A stretch of DNA of 64,000 nt from Isoptericola chiayiensis (GCF_013149805.1 NZ_JABEZT010000001.1:612153-676152), one strand, 5' to 3'; shown: positions 37,311-46,002, numbered from the stretch's first letter. A program made the numbers and translations. Notes: generated from the sequence alone by a model not told the origin.

Positions 37311-37340
37311 GTTCGTGGCGCCGGTCACGCCACCCGTCGC

Positions 37341-37403
37341 CGTCGGGCGTCTCTGGTTGCACGGGATCAGCCGGTGATCGCGTGCAACCAGGGACGCTCG
37401 ACG
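37341..37403. repeat. Palindrome copy 1 (GTCTCTGGTTGCACG type)
   Basis: Imperfect 29-base arms at 37341-37369 and 37375-37403 share GCGTCTCTGGTTGCAC and GTGCAACCAGGGACGCTCGA. It is homologous to the palindrome at 38452-38514; the pair brackets one gene. Three arm mismatches show it is more decayed than copy 2. Confidence 0.85.
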
Positions 37404-37457
37404 AGGGCCTGTGGACGACGGGGGCAGCCGACGGCATCACTCTGGTTGGGTCGGGCC

Positions 37458-38450
37458 GTGCCCGCGCGATTCGGTCCCGTCCCACCGGCGCTGCTCCGGC
37501 TGGCGGAGCGGCAGTACGGCCTGCTCACCGTGGCGCAGTGCCTCGCCTCCGGGATGACGCGCGGCCAGGTCCAGGCACGCTGCCAGGCCAAGGACTGGGA
37601 GCGGCCGGTCCGCGGCGTGGTGGACCTGGGGCTCCCCTCCCGACACGATCGACTCGACCGGTTCGACCTGCGCCGACACCGCGCCGCCGTGCTCGGCCTG
37701 CTCGCCCATCCCGGATCCGTCGCGACCGGGGTCTGCGCGCTGGTGCTCCACGGCGTCCAGGGCGCCCCGATCGAGATCGCACCGGAGGTGGCGCTGCCGA
37801 CAGGTGTCCCGCGGGTCGCGAAGCCACCGGTCAGGCTGCGCCGGTCACCGGTCACGGAGTGGGTCGATGTCGGAGGCTTCCGCTGCGCTCCGGTCGACGT
37901 GGCGATGGCGCAGGCCGTCCTCGCGTCCTCGCGACGATCCGCGGTGTCCCTCATGGACTCGGCGCTGCACCGCGGGCTGCTCGCGCCGGACGGCCTGGAG
38001 CGTGTTCGCGGGAAGGCCGCGGGGCGTCCCGGGGTGGTTCGGACCCGGAGGTGGTGGGCGCTGGCGGACGGCCGTGCCGAGTCACCCGCCGAGACCTGGG
38101 CACGGCTGTCCTGTCTCGACGCGGGATGGCCGCCCGACGCGCTGCAGCTCCGGATCGCCGCAGCCCACGGCCCGGAGTTCGCCCGCGTCGATCTCGCCTG
38201 GCGCCTCCCCGACGGCACCGCGCTGCTGGTGGAGATCGACGGGCAGGACGTCCACGCGGCGCCCGAGGCCGTCTACCGCGACCGTGACCGCCAGAACCGG
38301 CTGGTCACGCCGCGCACGATCGTCCGCCGGTTCACCGGGTCCGACGCCTGGCGTGGCCGGGTGGCGGTCGAGGTCGGCCGGGTGCTGCGCGGGACCGGCT
38401 GGCAGCATGACCCGCTACCGGTCGACACCGTGCTCCGGCTCGATCCTTGA
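37458..38450 (+). CDS. AbiEi-like winged-helix protein with C-terminal nuclease-like domain
   Basis: Protein of 330 residues. The N-terminus (GLLTVAQCLASGMTRGQVQA, then RGVVDLG) matches the AbiEi-type winged helix, and the middle VATGVCALVLHGVQG is also typical. The C-terminal RVDLAWRLPDGTALLVEIDG followed by QDVH resembles the Asp...Glu-x-Asp core of very-short-patch/DUF559 endonucleases. No toxin gene follows. GTG 37458 is the likely start, with a weak ribosome site. The gene lies between two related palindromes, which suggests a mobile or recently inserted unit. Activity is unproven. Confidence 0.72.
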   Translation: MPARFGPVPPALLRLAERQYGLLTVAQCLASGMTRGQVQARCQAKDWERPVRGVVDLGLPSRHDRLDRFDLRRHRAAVLGLLAHPGSVATGVCALVLHGVQGAPIEIAPEVALPTGVPRVAKPPVRLRRSPVTEWVDVGGFRCAPVDVAMAQAVLASSRRSAVSLMDSALHRGLLAPDGLERVRGKAAGRPGVVRTRRWWALADGRAESPAETWARLSCLDAGWPPDALQLRIAAAHGPEFARVDLAWRLPDGTALLVEIDGQDVHAAPEAVYRDRDRQNRLVTPRTIVRRFTGSDAWRGRVAVEVGRVLRGTGWQHDPLPVDTVLRLDP

Positions 38451-38451
38451 T

Positions 38452-38514
38452 CGTCGAGCGTCTCTGGTTGCACGAGATCAGCAGATGATCACGTGCAACC
38501 AGAGACGCTCGACG
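38452..38514. repeat. Palindrome copy 2 (GTCTCTGGTTGCACG type)
   Basis: Arms 38452-38480 and 38486-38514 (CGTCGAGCGTCTCTGGTTGC and onward) match with one mismatch around GCAGA. It begins one base after the upstream stop and abuts the aroG stop, so it also serves as the terminator between these convergent genes. Homologous to copy 1. Confidence 0.88.
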
Positions 38515-39642
38515 TCAGGAAGCCCGCCGCGTGCGGACCGCGTCCGCCAGCACCGACAGCAGCTCCGCCGTCGTGCCCCAGTCCATGCACTTGTCCGTGA
38601 CGGACTGCCCGTAGACCAGCTGGTCCAGCGGCGCCGGCTTCTGCGCGCCCGCCTCGAGGAAGCTCTCCATCATCAGCCCGGAGATGCCCTGCTCGCCGTC
38701 GGCCAGGCGCGCCGCGATCTCCCGCACCACCTCGGCCTGACGCACGTGATCCTTGCCGGAGTTGCCGTGCGAGGCGTCCACCACGACGCCCGCCTCCACG
38801 GCCCCGCCGAGGCCGGACGTCCGGGCCACGCCCAGCGCGGCGGCGACGTCGGAGGACCCGTAGTTCGGCCCGCCCCGTCCGCCGCGCAGGATGACGTGGC
38901 AGTCCGGGTTGCCGACGGTCGCGACGGTGGCCGCCCGCCCCTCGGCGTCCGCCCCGAAGAACGTGTGCTCGCTCGCGGCGGTGATGCAGCCGTCCACGGC
39001 GATCTGGACGTCCCCGTCGGTGGCGTTCTTGAACCCGACCGGCATCGACAGCCCCGAGGCGAGCTGCCGGTGCACCTGCGACTCCGCGTTGCGCGCGCCG
39101 ATGGCCCCCCACGTGACGGCGTCGGCGATGTACTGCGGAGACGTCGGCTCGAGGAACTCGCACGCGGCCGGGACGCCGGCGTCGAGCACCCCGAGCAGCA
39201 CCTCGCGGGCCAGGTGCAGGCCGTGGTGCACGTCGTGGGAGCCGTCCAGGTGCGGGTCGTTGATCAGGCCCTTCCATCCGACGGTGGTGCGCGGCTTCTC
39301 GAAGTAGACGCGCATGACGACGACGAGGTCCTCGGACAGCTCGCGGGCCACGGGCGCCAGGCGCTGCGCGTAGTCCAGCGCGGCGACCGGGTCGTGCACG
39401 GAGCAGGGACCGACGATGACGACGAGCCGGTCGTCCTCGCCGCGCAGCACGTCGCGGACCTCGCGGCGCGACGTCGTCACGAGGTCGCTGCGGGCGGTGC
39501 CCAGCGGCAGGTTGGTGCGAATCTCGCGCGGCGCGGGCAGCGGATCGAGGGCGCGGACGCGCAGGTCGGAGGTCTCGGCCATCAGCTCAGTATCACCCTG
39601 GCGGGCGGACGACGGCGCGTCGGGGAGGGACAGGGGGTGCAT
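38515..39642 (-). CDS. aroG: DAHP synthase, type I (AroG/AroF class)
   Basis: First enzyme of the shikimate pathway, joining PEP and erythrose 4-phosphate; 375 residues. Type I signatures are VVIVGPCSVHD, MRVYFEKPRTTVGWKG, EFLEPTSPQYIADAVTWGAI and GFKNATDGD; metal ligands lie in VDASHGNSGKDH and GLMMES. ATG 39642 has GGAG upstream; ATG 39582 is an alternative. A leader peptide rich in Trp, Tyr and Phe codons and a hairpin lie upstream, so attenuation by charged aromatic tRNA is predicted. Actinobacteria often rely on type II enzymes; this is the E. coli-like class. Confidence 0.95.
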   Translation of the reverse strand: MHPLSLPDAPSSARQGDTELMAETSDLRVRALDPLPAPREIRTNLPLGTARSDLVTTSRREVRDVLRGEDDRLVVIVGPCSVHDPVAALDYAQRLAPVARELSEDLVVVMRVYFEKPRTTVGWKGLINDPHLDGSHDVHHGLHLAREVLLGVLDAGVPAACEFLEPTSPQYIADAVTWGAIGARNAESQVHRQLASGLSMPVGFKNATDGDVQIAVDGCITAASEHTFFGADAEGRAATVATVGNPDCHVILRGGRGGPNYGSSDVAAALGVARTSGLGGAVEAGVVVDASHGNSGKDHVRQAEVVREIAARLADGEQGISGLMMESFLEAGAQKPAPLDQLVYGQSVTDKCMDWGTTAELLSVLADAVRTRRAS

Positions 39643-39724
39643 CGTGGGGCTCCTGGTCGTGGCGGGTCTGGTCGGCGGTCACCGGCTCCGGCGTCGTCGC
39701 CGGAGGTGGTCCGTTCCCGACCGG

Positions 39725-39773
39725 AGGCCCGTCCGACGACGAAGGGCCCGGACGCACGTGCGTCCCAGGCCCT
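39725..39773 (-). promoter_or_regulatory. Attenuator hairpin region upstream of aroG
   Basis: Minus-strand RNA can form AGGGCC/GGCCCT closing a perfect GGACGCAC/GTGCGTCC stem (39743-39773), followed by TTCGTCG. The GGCCC strand (39744-39748) can instead pair with GGGCC at 39726-39730, giving mutually exclusive folds. It lies 27 bases after the leader-peptide stop, the layout of ribosome-mediated attenuation. Confidence 0.6.
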
Positions 39774-39799
39774 GTGCTGGCTCCGGTGGAAGGTGTCGG

Positions 39800-39865
39800 T
39801 CAGGCGCGAGCCCGCCGAGCTCCCAGCGGAGCCGGCGTAAAGCGCCAATACCAACGGATGTTCAC
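39800..39865 (-). CDS. Aromatic leader peptide for aroG attenuation
   Basis: GTG 39865 opens a 21-residue peptide that begins VNIRWYWRF, so Trp, Tyr, Trp and Phe occur within five codons. It continues TPAPLGARRARA and ends at 39800. Trp and Tyr codons are rare in this genome, so the run is not chance composition. A promoter ending seven bases before GTG makes it nearly leaderless. Ribosome stalling here when aromatic tRNAs are uncharged would favour the antiterminator upstream of DAHP synthase. Confidence 0.72.
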   Translation of the reverse strand: MNIRWYWRFTPAPLGARRARA

Positions 39866-39872
39866 GACGCCG

Positions 39873-39901
39873 AGGGTACGCAGGTTTCGCTGGGCGGTCC
39901 A
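39873..39901 (-). promoter_or_regulatory. Housekeeping promoter of the aroG leader
   Basis: On the minus strand TGGACC (39901-39896), 17 bases and TACCCT (39878-39873). The predicted start is within one base of the leader-peptide GTG at 39865, so the leader would be translated from a leaderless or near-leaderless message. Confidence 0.55.
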
Positions 39902-39926
39902 CCGCGTCCACGATCCGGGACCGCGG

Positions 39927-40436
39927 TCAGGACTCCTCGGGACGGGCGAAGAGTGCCGCGTCGCCGTCCGCGGCGAGGAACTCGCGCTCCCGGTCCAGCC
40001 GTTCCCGGGTGGAGGAGGCAAGGTCCTCGGGCAGCTCGTGGGCGGCGAACCACCCGACCTCGAGCGACTCGTCGTCAGCGACCCGGGCGGCACGTGCGGC
40101 CTCCGGGGACACCGGCCGGGCCCGGAACAGGGTGTCGAGATACGCCGTGCGGTCCCCGTTGGGGTAGGTGACCACGGGGGTGGCGAACACCCCGACGATC
40201 CCGACGACCTCGACGGCCACCGCCGTCTCCTCCAGGATCTCGCGCGCGATGCCGACGGCCGGCTCCTCCCCCGGGTCCAGGATCCCGCTGGGCAGCGCCC
40301 ACTGCCCCGAGTCGGCGCGCCGCCCCAGCAGGAGCCGGTGGTCGCCGTCGCGCACCACCGCGCTGACCCCGGGCAGCCACAGCAGGTCGGTGCCGATGCG
40401 GGCGCGGAGGGAGACGACGTGGTCGGGGATCGGCAT
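39927..40436 (-). CDS. NUDIX hydrolase
   Basis: Soluble pyrophosphatase of 169 residues. The Nudix box reads GILDPGEEPAVGIAREILEE, then TAV; the usual Gly after EE-x is Ala. The upstream strand HRLLLGRRADSGQWALPSG is typical of 8-oxo-dGTP or nucleotide-sugar types, but substrate is unknown. The gene ends just before the aroG leader promoter. Confidence 0.88.
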   Translation of the reverse strand: MPIPDHVVSLRARIGTDLLWLPGVSAVVRDGDHRLLLGRRADSGQWALPSGILDPGEEPAVGIAREILEETAVAVEVVGIVGVFATPVVTYPNGDRTAYLDTLFRARPVSPEAARAARVADDESLEVGWFAAHELPEDLASSTRERLDREREFLAADGDAALFARPEES

Positions 40437-40471
40437 GGCGCGACCCTATCCCCGCACCGGCGACCGAGCGG

Positions 40472-41206
40472 TCAGGGCAGCCGGTAGCGCTGCACGAAGT
40501 TGTGCAGGATCTTCATCGGCTGCGTCACCGGACGGGCGGCGGCCCGGGTGACGACGGCGTCCGCCTCGTCCGGCGCGAAGTAGCCGTACTCCCGGTACAC
40601 CTGGACGCGCTGCGTCAGACCCGCCAGGTCGAGCTCCGGGTGGAACTGCGTGGCGTACAGGTTCTGCCGCAGCCGGAACATCTGCACCGGCGCCCACGAG
40701 GAGAACGCCAGCCGCACCGCACCGGGCGGGAGCTCGCGCATGGCCTCCTTGTGCCCGACGTACGCCGCGAACGCGGGCGGCATCCCGGCGAGCAGCGGGT
40801 CGGCCCGCCCCTCCTGCGTGAGCTCGATCGTCACGACCCCGACGTCCTCGCCGTAGTAGCGGTCCACCACTCCCCCGGCGAACGTGCCGAGCGTGCCGAC
40901 GCCGTAGCAGGCCCCGAGGAACGGGAAGTCGCGGTCGACGACCTCGGCGAGCAGCTCGGCCATCTCGCGCTCGACCCGGTGCTGCACCTCGGACTTGCGG
41001 TCCTGCGGGTCCGAGGAGTTGAACGGCCCCCCGCCGACGACGATCCCGGAGTAGGTGTCCAGGTCGAACGACGGCATCGGCCCGGCCTCGAGCCGGACCC
41101 GGTGCAGCTGCTCCGGCGCGAGGCCGCCGAACCGGCACATCGCCGCGTACTCGCCGTCGGCGGCGACGTCCTCGGCCCGCGTCGCCAGCAGCAGGAACGG
41201 CTTCAT
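40472..41206 (-). CDS. Class I glutamine amidotransferase
   Basis: Soluble protein of 244 residues with the GATase fold. The nucleophile elbow is LGACYGVG, the catalytic His-x-Glu is QFHPELD, and GIVVGGGPFN is the oxyanion region. It resembles GMP synthase-like standalone amidotransferases whose acceptor is unknown. The start MKPFLLLATRAED at 41206 is unambiguous. It lies 35 bases upstream of no other enzyme that would reveal its substrate. Confidence 0.87.
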   Translation of the reverse strand: MKPFLLLATRAEDVAADGEYAAMCRFGGLAPEQLHRVRLEAGPMPSFDLDTYSGIVVGGGPFNSSDPQDRKSEVQHRVEREMAELLAEVVDRDFPFLGACYGVGTLGTFAGGVVDRYYGEDVGVVTIELTQEGRADPLLAGMPPAFAAYVGHKEAMRELPPGAVRLAFSSWAPVQMFRLRQNLYATQFHPELDLAGLTQRVQVYREYGYFAPDEADAVVTRAAARPVTQPMKILHNFVQRYRLP

Positions 41207-41270
41207 GCTCCCGAGGCTAAGCCGGGCCGCGGGACGACGCGCGGGCGCTGCCGTGGGCCGGGCCGGCCGG

Positions 41271-42068
41271 TCACGTCCAGCGGAACAGCCGGACCGCGAG
41301 CGGCACCAGCACGACCGTGTACACCGCCATGACGACCAGCTGCAGGGTCGGGAAGCCCGACTCGAACCAACCCTCGGTGAGCGCCTGCGCCGCCGCTCCC
41401 AGCGGCGTGAACTGGCCGATCTGCCGCAGCAGCTCGGGCATGATCGGCCCCGGCGTCCACAGCCCGGCCACCAGCAGCATCGGGAAGTAGATCGACATCG
41501 CGATGGCGTTCGCGGCGGACGCCCGCGGTGCGACGGCGGCCACCAGCATACCGAGCGCGAACATGGCGCACAGCCCGAGGGCCGCGGCCAGCACCACCAC
41601 GCCGAGCTGCGTGGGCACGGGCACGCCGAAGGCGACCTGCGCGACCACGAGGGCGAGGGCGATGCCCACGAGCGTCGTGACGATGTTGATGATCAGGTGC
41701 GAGGCGACGATGCCCTGCGGTCGCATCGGCGTGGTGGAGAGCCGCCGCAGCACCCCCTTCTCGCGGTAGGTCGCGACCGTGACCGGCATGACGGTCAGCG
41801 CTGCCGTGCCGATCGCCATGGCGAGCACGGTGGGCAGGAACGTCGCGATCGGGGTGAGCCCGTACCAGACCGAGTCCGACGGCGCGTCGAGGATCGGGTC
41901 CCGCATGCCGGGGATGAAGTACCCGACGCCGAGCAGGATGATCGTGGGGAAGACGATCCCGAAGAACGGCGAGGCGTAGTCGCGCAGCCACACCTTCGCC
42001 TCGGTGGTGAGCAGGCGCCCGAACCCGCGCCAGCCGGCGCTTGGGCGGGCGGGAGCGATGGCGGTCAT
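41271..42068 (-). CDS. ABC-2 type transporter permease
   Basis: Membrane permease of 265 residues with six helices, among them FGIVFPTIILLGVGYFIPGM and VAGLWTPGPIMPELLRQI. It resembles DrrB-type drug exporters: KGVLRRLSTTPMRPQGIVAS is the conserved cytosolic loop. ATG 42068 overlaps the ATPase stop as ATGA, so both form one transporter. Substrate unknown. Confidence 0.9.
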   Translation of the reverse strand: MTAIAPARPSAGWRGFGRLLTTEAKVWLRDYASPFFGIVFPTIILLGVGYFIPGMRDPILDAPSDSVWYGLTPIATFLPTVLAMAIGTAALTVMPVTVATYREKGVLRRLSTTPMRPQGIVASHLIINIVTTLVGIALALVVAQVAFGVPVPTQLGVVVLAAALGLCAMFALGMLVAAVAPRASAANAIAMSIYFPMLLVAGLWTPGPIMPELLRQIGQFTPLGAAAQALTEGWFESGFPTLQLVVMAVYTVVLVPLAVRLFRWT

Positions 42069-43048
42069 GACCGGTCTCCTTCGGCGGCGTGGGCGGGTTC
42101 GTCGTCCTGGTCGTAGGTGCGTCCGGTGACGGCGAGGAAGACGTCCTCGAGCGTGCGGGTGACGGTGCGGACGTCGTCGGGCACCAGGTCCGCCGCGGCG
42201 AGGGCGGGCACGACGGCGAACAGCACGCGGGGTGTCCCGGTGACGGCGATCTCGCCGGGCACGCCGTTCGGCTCCGCGACGCCGGTGACGTCGGGGTGCT
42301 CGGCCGCGAGCCGGTCGAGCACGGCACGCGCCGGCTCGTGGGCGTCGTCGGTGAAGCGCACGACGACGGTCCGGTCGGTGTCGAGGTCGGCGATCAGCCC
42401 GCTCGGGGTCCCGTCGGCGACGACCCGGCCGGCGTCGATGACGACGAGCCGGTCGCAGAGGCGTTCGGCCTCCTCCATGAAGTGGGTGACCAGCAGGATC
42501 GTCACACCGGTGTCGCGCACGCGTTCCACGAGGTCCCAGGTGGAACGGCGCGCCTGCGGGTCCAGCCCGGTGGTGAGCTCGTCGAGGATCGCGACCTCCG
42601 GGTTGCCGATGAGCGCCAGCGCGATGGACAGCCGCTGCTTCTGCCCCCCGGAGAGGCGGCCGAACTGCTTGTCGACGTGCTCGGTGAGGTCCAGCAGCGC
42701 GAGGAGCTCGTCGGGGTCGGCGGGGTTCGGGTAGAAGCCCGCGAAGAGGCGCAGCGCCTCGCCGACGGTGATCTTGTCGTGCAGCGCGGCCTCCTGGAGC
42801 TGCACCCCGAGGAGGTCCTTCACCGCGGCGGGGTCGCGCTGGGTGTCGCGGCCCAGGACGCGGACGGTCCCGCCGTCGGCGCGCCGCAGGCCGGCGAGGG
42901 TCTCGACGGTGGTGGTCTTGCCGGCCCCGTTGGGGCCGAGGATCCCGAAGATCTCCCCGGGACGGACGGCGAACGTCACGTCGTCGACCGCCACCTTGGG
43001 GCCGTAGGTCTTGCGGAGGTTCGTCACCTCCACGACGGGCTGGGTCAT
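42065..43048 (-). CDS. ABC transporter ATPase (DrrA-like)
   Basis: ATPase of 327 residues. Walker A GPNGAGKTTTVETLAG, signature LSGGQKQRLS, Walker B VAILDELTTGLD and the H-loop VTHFMEE are complete. The C-terminal extra domain (RTVVVRFTDDAHEPARAVLD) matches DrrA-type exporters. It is followed by its permease with a four-base overlap and lies 67 bases after the upstream membrane gene. Confidence 0.93.
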   Translation of the reverse strand: MTQPVVEVTNLRKTYGPKVAVDDVTFAVRPGEIFGILGPNGAGKTTTVETLAGLRRADGGTVRVLGRDTQRDPAAVKDLLGVQLQEAALHDKITVGEALRLFAGFYPNPADPDELLALLDLTEHVDKQFGRLSGGQKQRLSIALALIGNPEVAILDELTTGLDPQARRSTWDLVERVRDTGVTILLVTHFMEEAERLCDRLVVIDAGRVVADGTPSGLIADLDTDRTVVVRFTDDAHEPARAVLDRLAAEHPDVTGVAEPNGVPGEIAVTGTPRVLFAVVPALAAADLVPDDVRTVTRTLEDVFLAVTGRTYDQDDEPAHAAEGDRS

Positions 43049-43115
43049 GGTCTCTCCTTGGTCGGGCGGGTCTCGGCCGGTGGGCTCGGCCGGCAGGTTG
43101 GGGCGGGCCGGCGGG

Positions 43116-43871
43116 TCAGGGGCGCAGCGGCACGGACCGCAGCAGCCGGATGATCAGGAGGTACGTCGCCGCGGCGACGACCAGGCTGCCGCCGACGCCG
43201 AGGAGCGCGCCGGTGGTGACGTCGTCGTACCCGCCGCGCCACGGGATGCCGGCGACCCCGGTCCGGGTGGCGGCGTCGACGAGGGTGCAGGGCACGAGCA
43301 GCGGGACGACGAGCAGGGTGCCGCGCGATGCTCCGAACCGTCGGTAGCCCGTGACGACCCCGACCCCGGCGAGCAGGTAGGTCACGAGCACGAGCGTCTC
43401 GGCGCCGACGCTGACCAGGACGCCGCCGACCGAGTCGAGGTCGACGGTGGTGGCGCTGCCCTGCCAGCCGCGGTCGAGGCCGGCGTAGAGCTGCTCCTCG
43501 GCGAGGACCAGCACCACGGTGAGCACGCCGTACGCGACCCCGACGACGGCGGCGGCGCGGGTGGCGCCATCGACGAACGCGCGTCGGGTCCCCCCGGCCG
43601 CGACGTGCATCCTCAGGGCGGCGGCGGTGAGGATGATCCCGACGGCGAAGCCGACCCATCGTGCGGGGTTGCCGGCGGTGTCGTAGGTGAGGCCGGCCAT
43701 CTCGCCGCCCCACCGGTCGACGGCGAGCGGCACCCCGACGACGAGCGCGGCCCAGAAGCCCCAGAACCAGATGCCGGTGAGGATCAGCGCACGGGTGAAG
43801 TGGCGCCGCGCGGCCCGCGTGCCGGCCCGGTCGGCGCGGGGGCCGGTACGGGTGACGGTCGTCGCGGTCAT
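43116..43871 (-). CDS. Membrane protein of the GntR-ABC operon (1)
   Basis: Protein of 251 residues with six hydrophobic helices (ILTGIWFWGFWAALVVGVPL, VVGVAYGVLTVVLVLAEEQL, ETLVLVTYLLAGVGVVTGYR). It is clearly paralogous to the next upstream gene: both contain MHVAAGGTRR or NHVAAGGTRR and a WRGTLLLVP or SRGTLLVVP segment. The likely role is the permease subunit for the YtrB-like ATPase. It lies 5 bases after its paralogue. Confidence 0.8.
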   Translation of the reverse strand: MTATTVTRTGPRADRAGTRAARRHFTRALILTGIWFWGFWAALVVGVPLAVDRWGGEMAGLTYDTAGNPARWVGFAVGIILTAAALRMHVAAGGTRRAFVDGATRAAAVVGVAYGVLTVVLVLAEEQLYAGLDRGWQGSATTVDLDSVGGVLVSVGAETLVLVTYLLAGVGVVTGYRRFGASRGTLLVVPLLVPCTLVDAATRTGVAGIPWRGGYDDVTTGALLGVGGSLVVAAATYLLIIRLLRSVPLRP

Positions 43872-43876
43872 GGTGA

Positions 43877-44641
43877 TCACCTCGACGGCCGGATCGGGAG
43901 CGTGCGCAGGTTCAGGCGGAGCCACCCGGCCGCGATCACGACGACCGCGCTGGTGGCCACCAGGGTCGCGGCCACGGCCGTGGCGCCCGTGAGCTCGGGG
44001 CCGAGCGGCTCCAGGAAGCGCTCGGTCCGGGTCGCGACCTCGGCGAGCGCGAGGACGGCGGCGTTCGGCACGAGCAGCAGCGTCCCTCGCCACGGACCGT
44101 GGTGCAGGTAGCCGATCGCGACCGCGATGCCGACCAGGACGTAGGCGGCGATGGCGAGGCCGGCGGCGACGACCGTGAGCGTGAACCCGGACCGGCCGCC
44201 GAACACCAGGAACTCGGGTGCCTCCCACGTCCAGCCCAGGGCGTCGAAGTAGGACCGCTCGGCGAGCTTCGCGACGGCGTACGCCAGCCCGTTGAAGACC
44301 CCACCGACGGCGGCCGCCAGCAGCGACCCGCGGAACAGGGACCGTCGGGTGCCCCCGGCGGCCACGTGGTTGGGGGCGATGGTGGCGACCATGATGAGCC
44401 CGAGGGCGAAGGCGAACCAGCGGGCGCTGTAGCCGCCGGTCCCGAGCACACCGGTGTCCATCTGGTTCCCGGCGCGGTCGACGATCTGCGGCACCACGAC
44501 GCCGGCCAGGCCGACGACCACCCAGAACCCCAGGCCGACGACGACGAGCGGTTCGGCGATCGCGCGGGTGGCGCGGGCCGTGGCGGCGCGCCGGACCTGC
44601 CGGACGAACGCGACCCGTTCGTCGAGGAGCGCGCCGGTCAT
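43877..44641 (-). CDS. Membrane protein of the GntR-ABC operon (2)
   Basis: Protein of 254 residues with six helices and the NHVAAGGTRRSLFRGSLLA loop shared with the downstream paralogue. ATG 44641 overlaps the ATPase stop by four bases. It is probably one half of a heterodimeric ABC permease. Duplication of the pair is inferred from the shared loops. Confidence 0.82.
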   Translation of the reverse strand: MTGALLDERVAFVRQVRRAATARATRAIAEPLVVVGLGFWVVVGLAGVVVPQIVDRAGNQMDTGVLGTGGYSARWFAFALGLIMVATIAPNHVAAGGTRRSLFRGSLLAAAVGGVFNGLAYAVAKLAERSYFDALGWTWEAPEFLVFGGRSGFTLTVVAAGLAIAAYVLVGIAVAIGYLHHGPWRGTLLLVPNAAVLALAEVATRTERFLEPLGPELTGATAVAATLVATSAVVVIAAGWLRLNLRTLPIRPSR

Positions 44642-45612
44642 CGGCCCGCTCCGTCCGGGTGGCCCGCGCGGGCCGCGGGGTCGGTCAGTCGGACGAACAG
44701 GTCCTGCAGCGGCAGGTGCCCGACCTCGACGCCGGCCTCGCGGGCGGCGGCGCGGGTGCCGTCGTCGGGCGCGCCCTCGAGGGTGACCTGGACGGTTCCC
44801 CCGAGCTGCTGGCGGTGCAGGATCCTGCGGTCCCCGGCGAGGCGTTCGACCGCCGTCGTCGGCCCGGTGAGGCTGAACCCGCGGGCGGCCATCTCCTCGG
44901 CGGACTCGGCGAGCAGCACGCGGCCGCGGTCGAGGACGACGACGTCCTCGAAGAGCCGCTCGACCTCCTCGACCAGGTGGCTGGACAGCAGGATGGTGCG
45001 CGGGTGGGCGGCGTAGTCGGCGAGGATCTCGTCGTAGAACGCGTACCGGGTGGGGGCGTCCATGCCGAGGTAGACCTCGTCGAAGATCGTCAGCGGGGCG
45101 CGCGAAGCCAGTCCGAGGACGGCGCCGACGGCGGACCGCTTGCCGCGCGAGAGGGCGTTCGGCTTCTTGCGGGTGCTGATCTCGAACGTCTCGAGCAGGC
45201 GCTCGGCGGTGTCGGCGTCCCAGAAGGGCCGCAGGTCGGCGTAGTACTTCAGGGTCTCGCGGAGCTTCTCGTCGTCCTGGACGCCGCCGCCCTCGCTGAC
45301 GAGCTGCACGTTGGAGGTGACCCACGGGTTCTCCCACGGGTCCTCCCAGGCGGCGGGGTCGTCCCCGGCGCCCACGGCGAGGGTCCCGGCGGTGGGGCGC
45401 CGGTACGCGGCGAGCAGGGAGAGCATCGTGGTCTTGCCGGCGCCGTTGCGGCCGAGGACGCCGGTGATGGTGCCCGGGCGGATCGTGAGGCTCGCGCCGT
45501 CGAGCGCGGCCGAGGCGTCCGCACGGTAGGTGCCGCCGTCGCTGGTCACCCGGCGCTGCCGGCCGAACCGGACGACGACGTCGTCGAGGCGCGCGCCGAA
45601 GGGGGCGGTCAT
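44638..45612 (-). CDS. ABC transporter ATPase (YtrB-like)
   Basis: ATPase of 324 residues. Walker A is LGRNGAGKTTMLSLLAAYRR and Walker B LTIFDEVYLGMD. The signature is degenerate, LSRGKRSAVGAV instead of LSGGQ, which is common for YtrB-type ATPases beside GntR regulators. ATG 45612 overlaps the GntR stop by four bases. Confidence 0.88.
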   Translation of the reverse strand: MTAPFGARLDDVVVRFGRQRRVTSDGGTYRADASAALDGASLTIRPGTITGVLGRNGAGKTTMLSLLAAYRRPTAGTLAVGAGDDPAAWEDPWENPWVTSNVQLVSEGGGVQDDEKLRETLKYYADLRPFWDADTAERLLETFEISTRKKPNALSRGKRSAVGAVLGLASRAPLTIFDEVYLGMDAPTRYAFYDEILADYAAHPRTILLSSHLVEEVERLFEDVVVLDRGRVLLAESAEEMAARGFSLTGPTTAVERLAGDRRILHRQQLGGTVQVTLEGAPDDGTRAAAREAGVEVGHLPLQDLFVRLTDPAARAGHPDGAGR

Positions 45613-45980
45613 GACTCCTCCGAGGTGGTGTGCTGGTGACGGATGTGGGTGACGATCTCGTCGGTCGTGATGCCGAGGACCTTCGCCTGGGCGAGCGCCG
45701 GTGCGAGGACCTCGTCGAAGTAGGCCTGCCGGTCGTGCTCGAGCAGCCGAGCGCGGGCACCGGGTGCGACGAACATGCCCAGCCCGCGCCGCTTGTAGAG
45801 GACACCCTCGTCGACGAGGCCGGAGAACGCCTTGGCCGCGGTGGCCGGGTTGATGCGGAACGTGGTGGCGAACTGCGTGGTGGACATGACCTGCTCGTCC
45901 TCCCCGAGCTCGCCCGCGAGGACCTGGGACCGGATCATCTGACCGATCTGGACGTAGAGGGGTTCAGGGCCGTCGAACAT
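45609..45980 (-). CDS. GntR-family regulator, YtrA subgroup
   Basis: Regulator of 123 residues. The helix-turn-helix GELGEDEQVMSTTQFATTFR with INPATAAKAFSGLVDEGVLY is the short YtrA form, with a small C-terminal helical tail. ATG 45980 has GGGAGGG upstream; the in-frame GTG 46001 lacks one. The operator at 46003-46042 sits just upstream and starts the operon of five ABC-related genes. Confidence 0.9.
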   Translation of the reverse strand: MFDGPEPLYVQIGQMIRSQVLAGELGEDEQVMSTTQFATTFRINPATAAKAFSGLVDEGVLYKRRGLGMFVAPGARARLLEHDRQAYFDEVLAPALAQAKVLGITTDEIVTHIRHQHTTSEES

Positions 45981-46002
45981 GGGACCCTCCCCGCGGTTCA
46001 CT

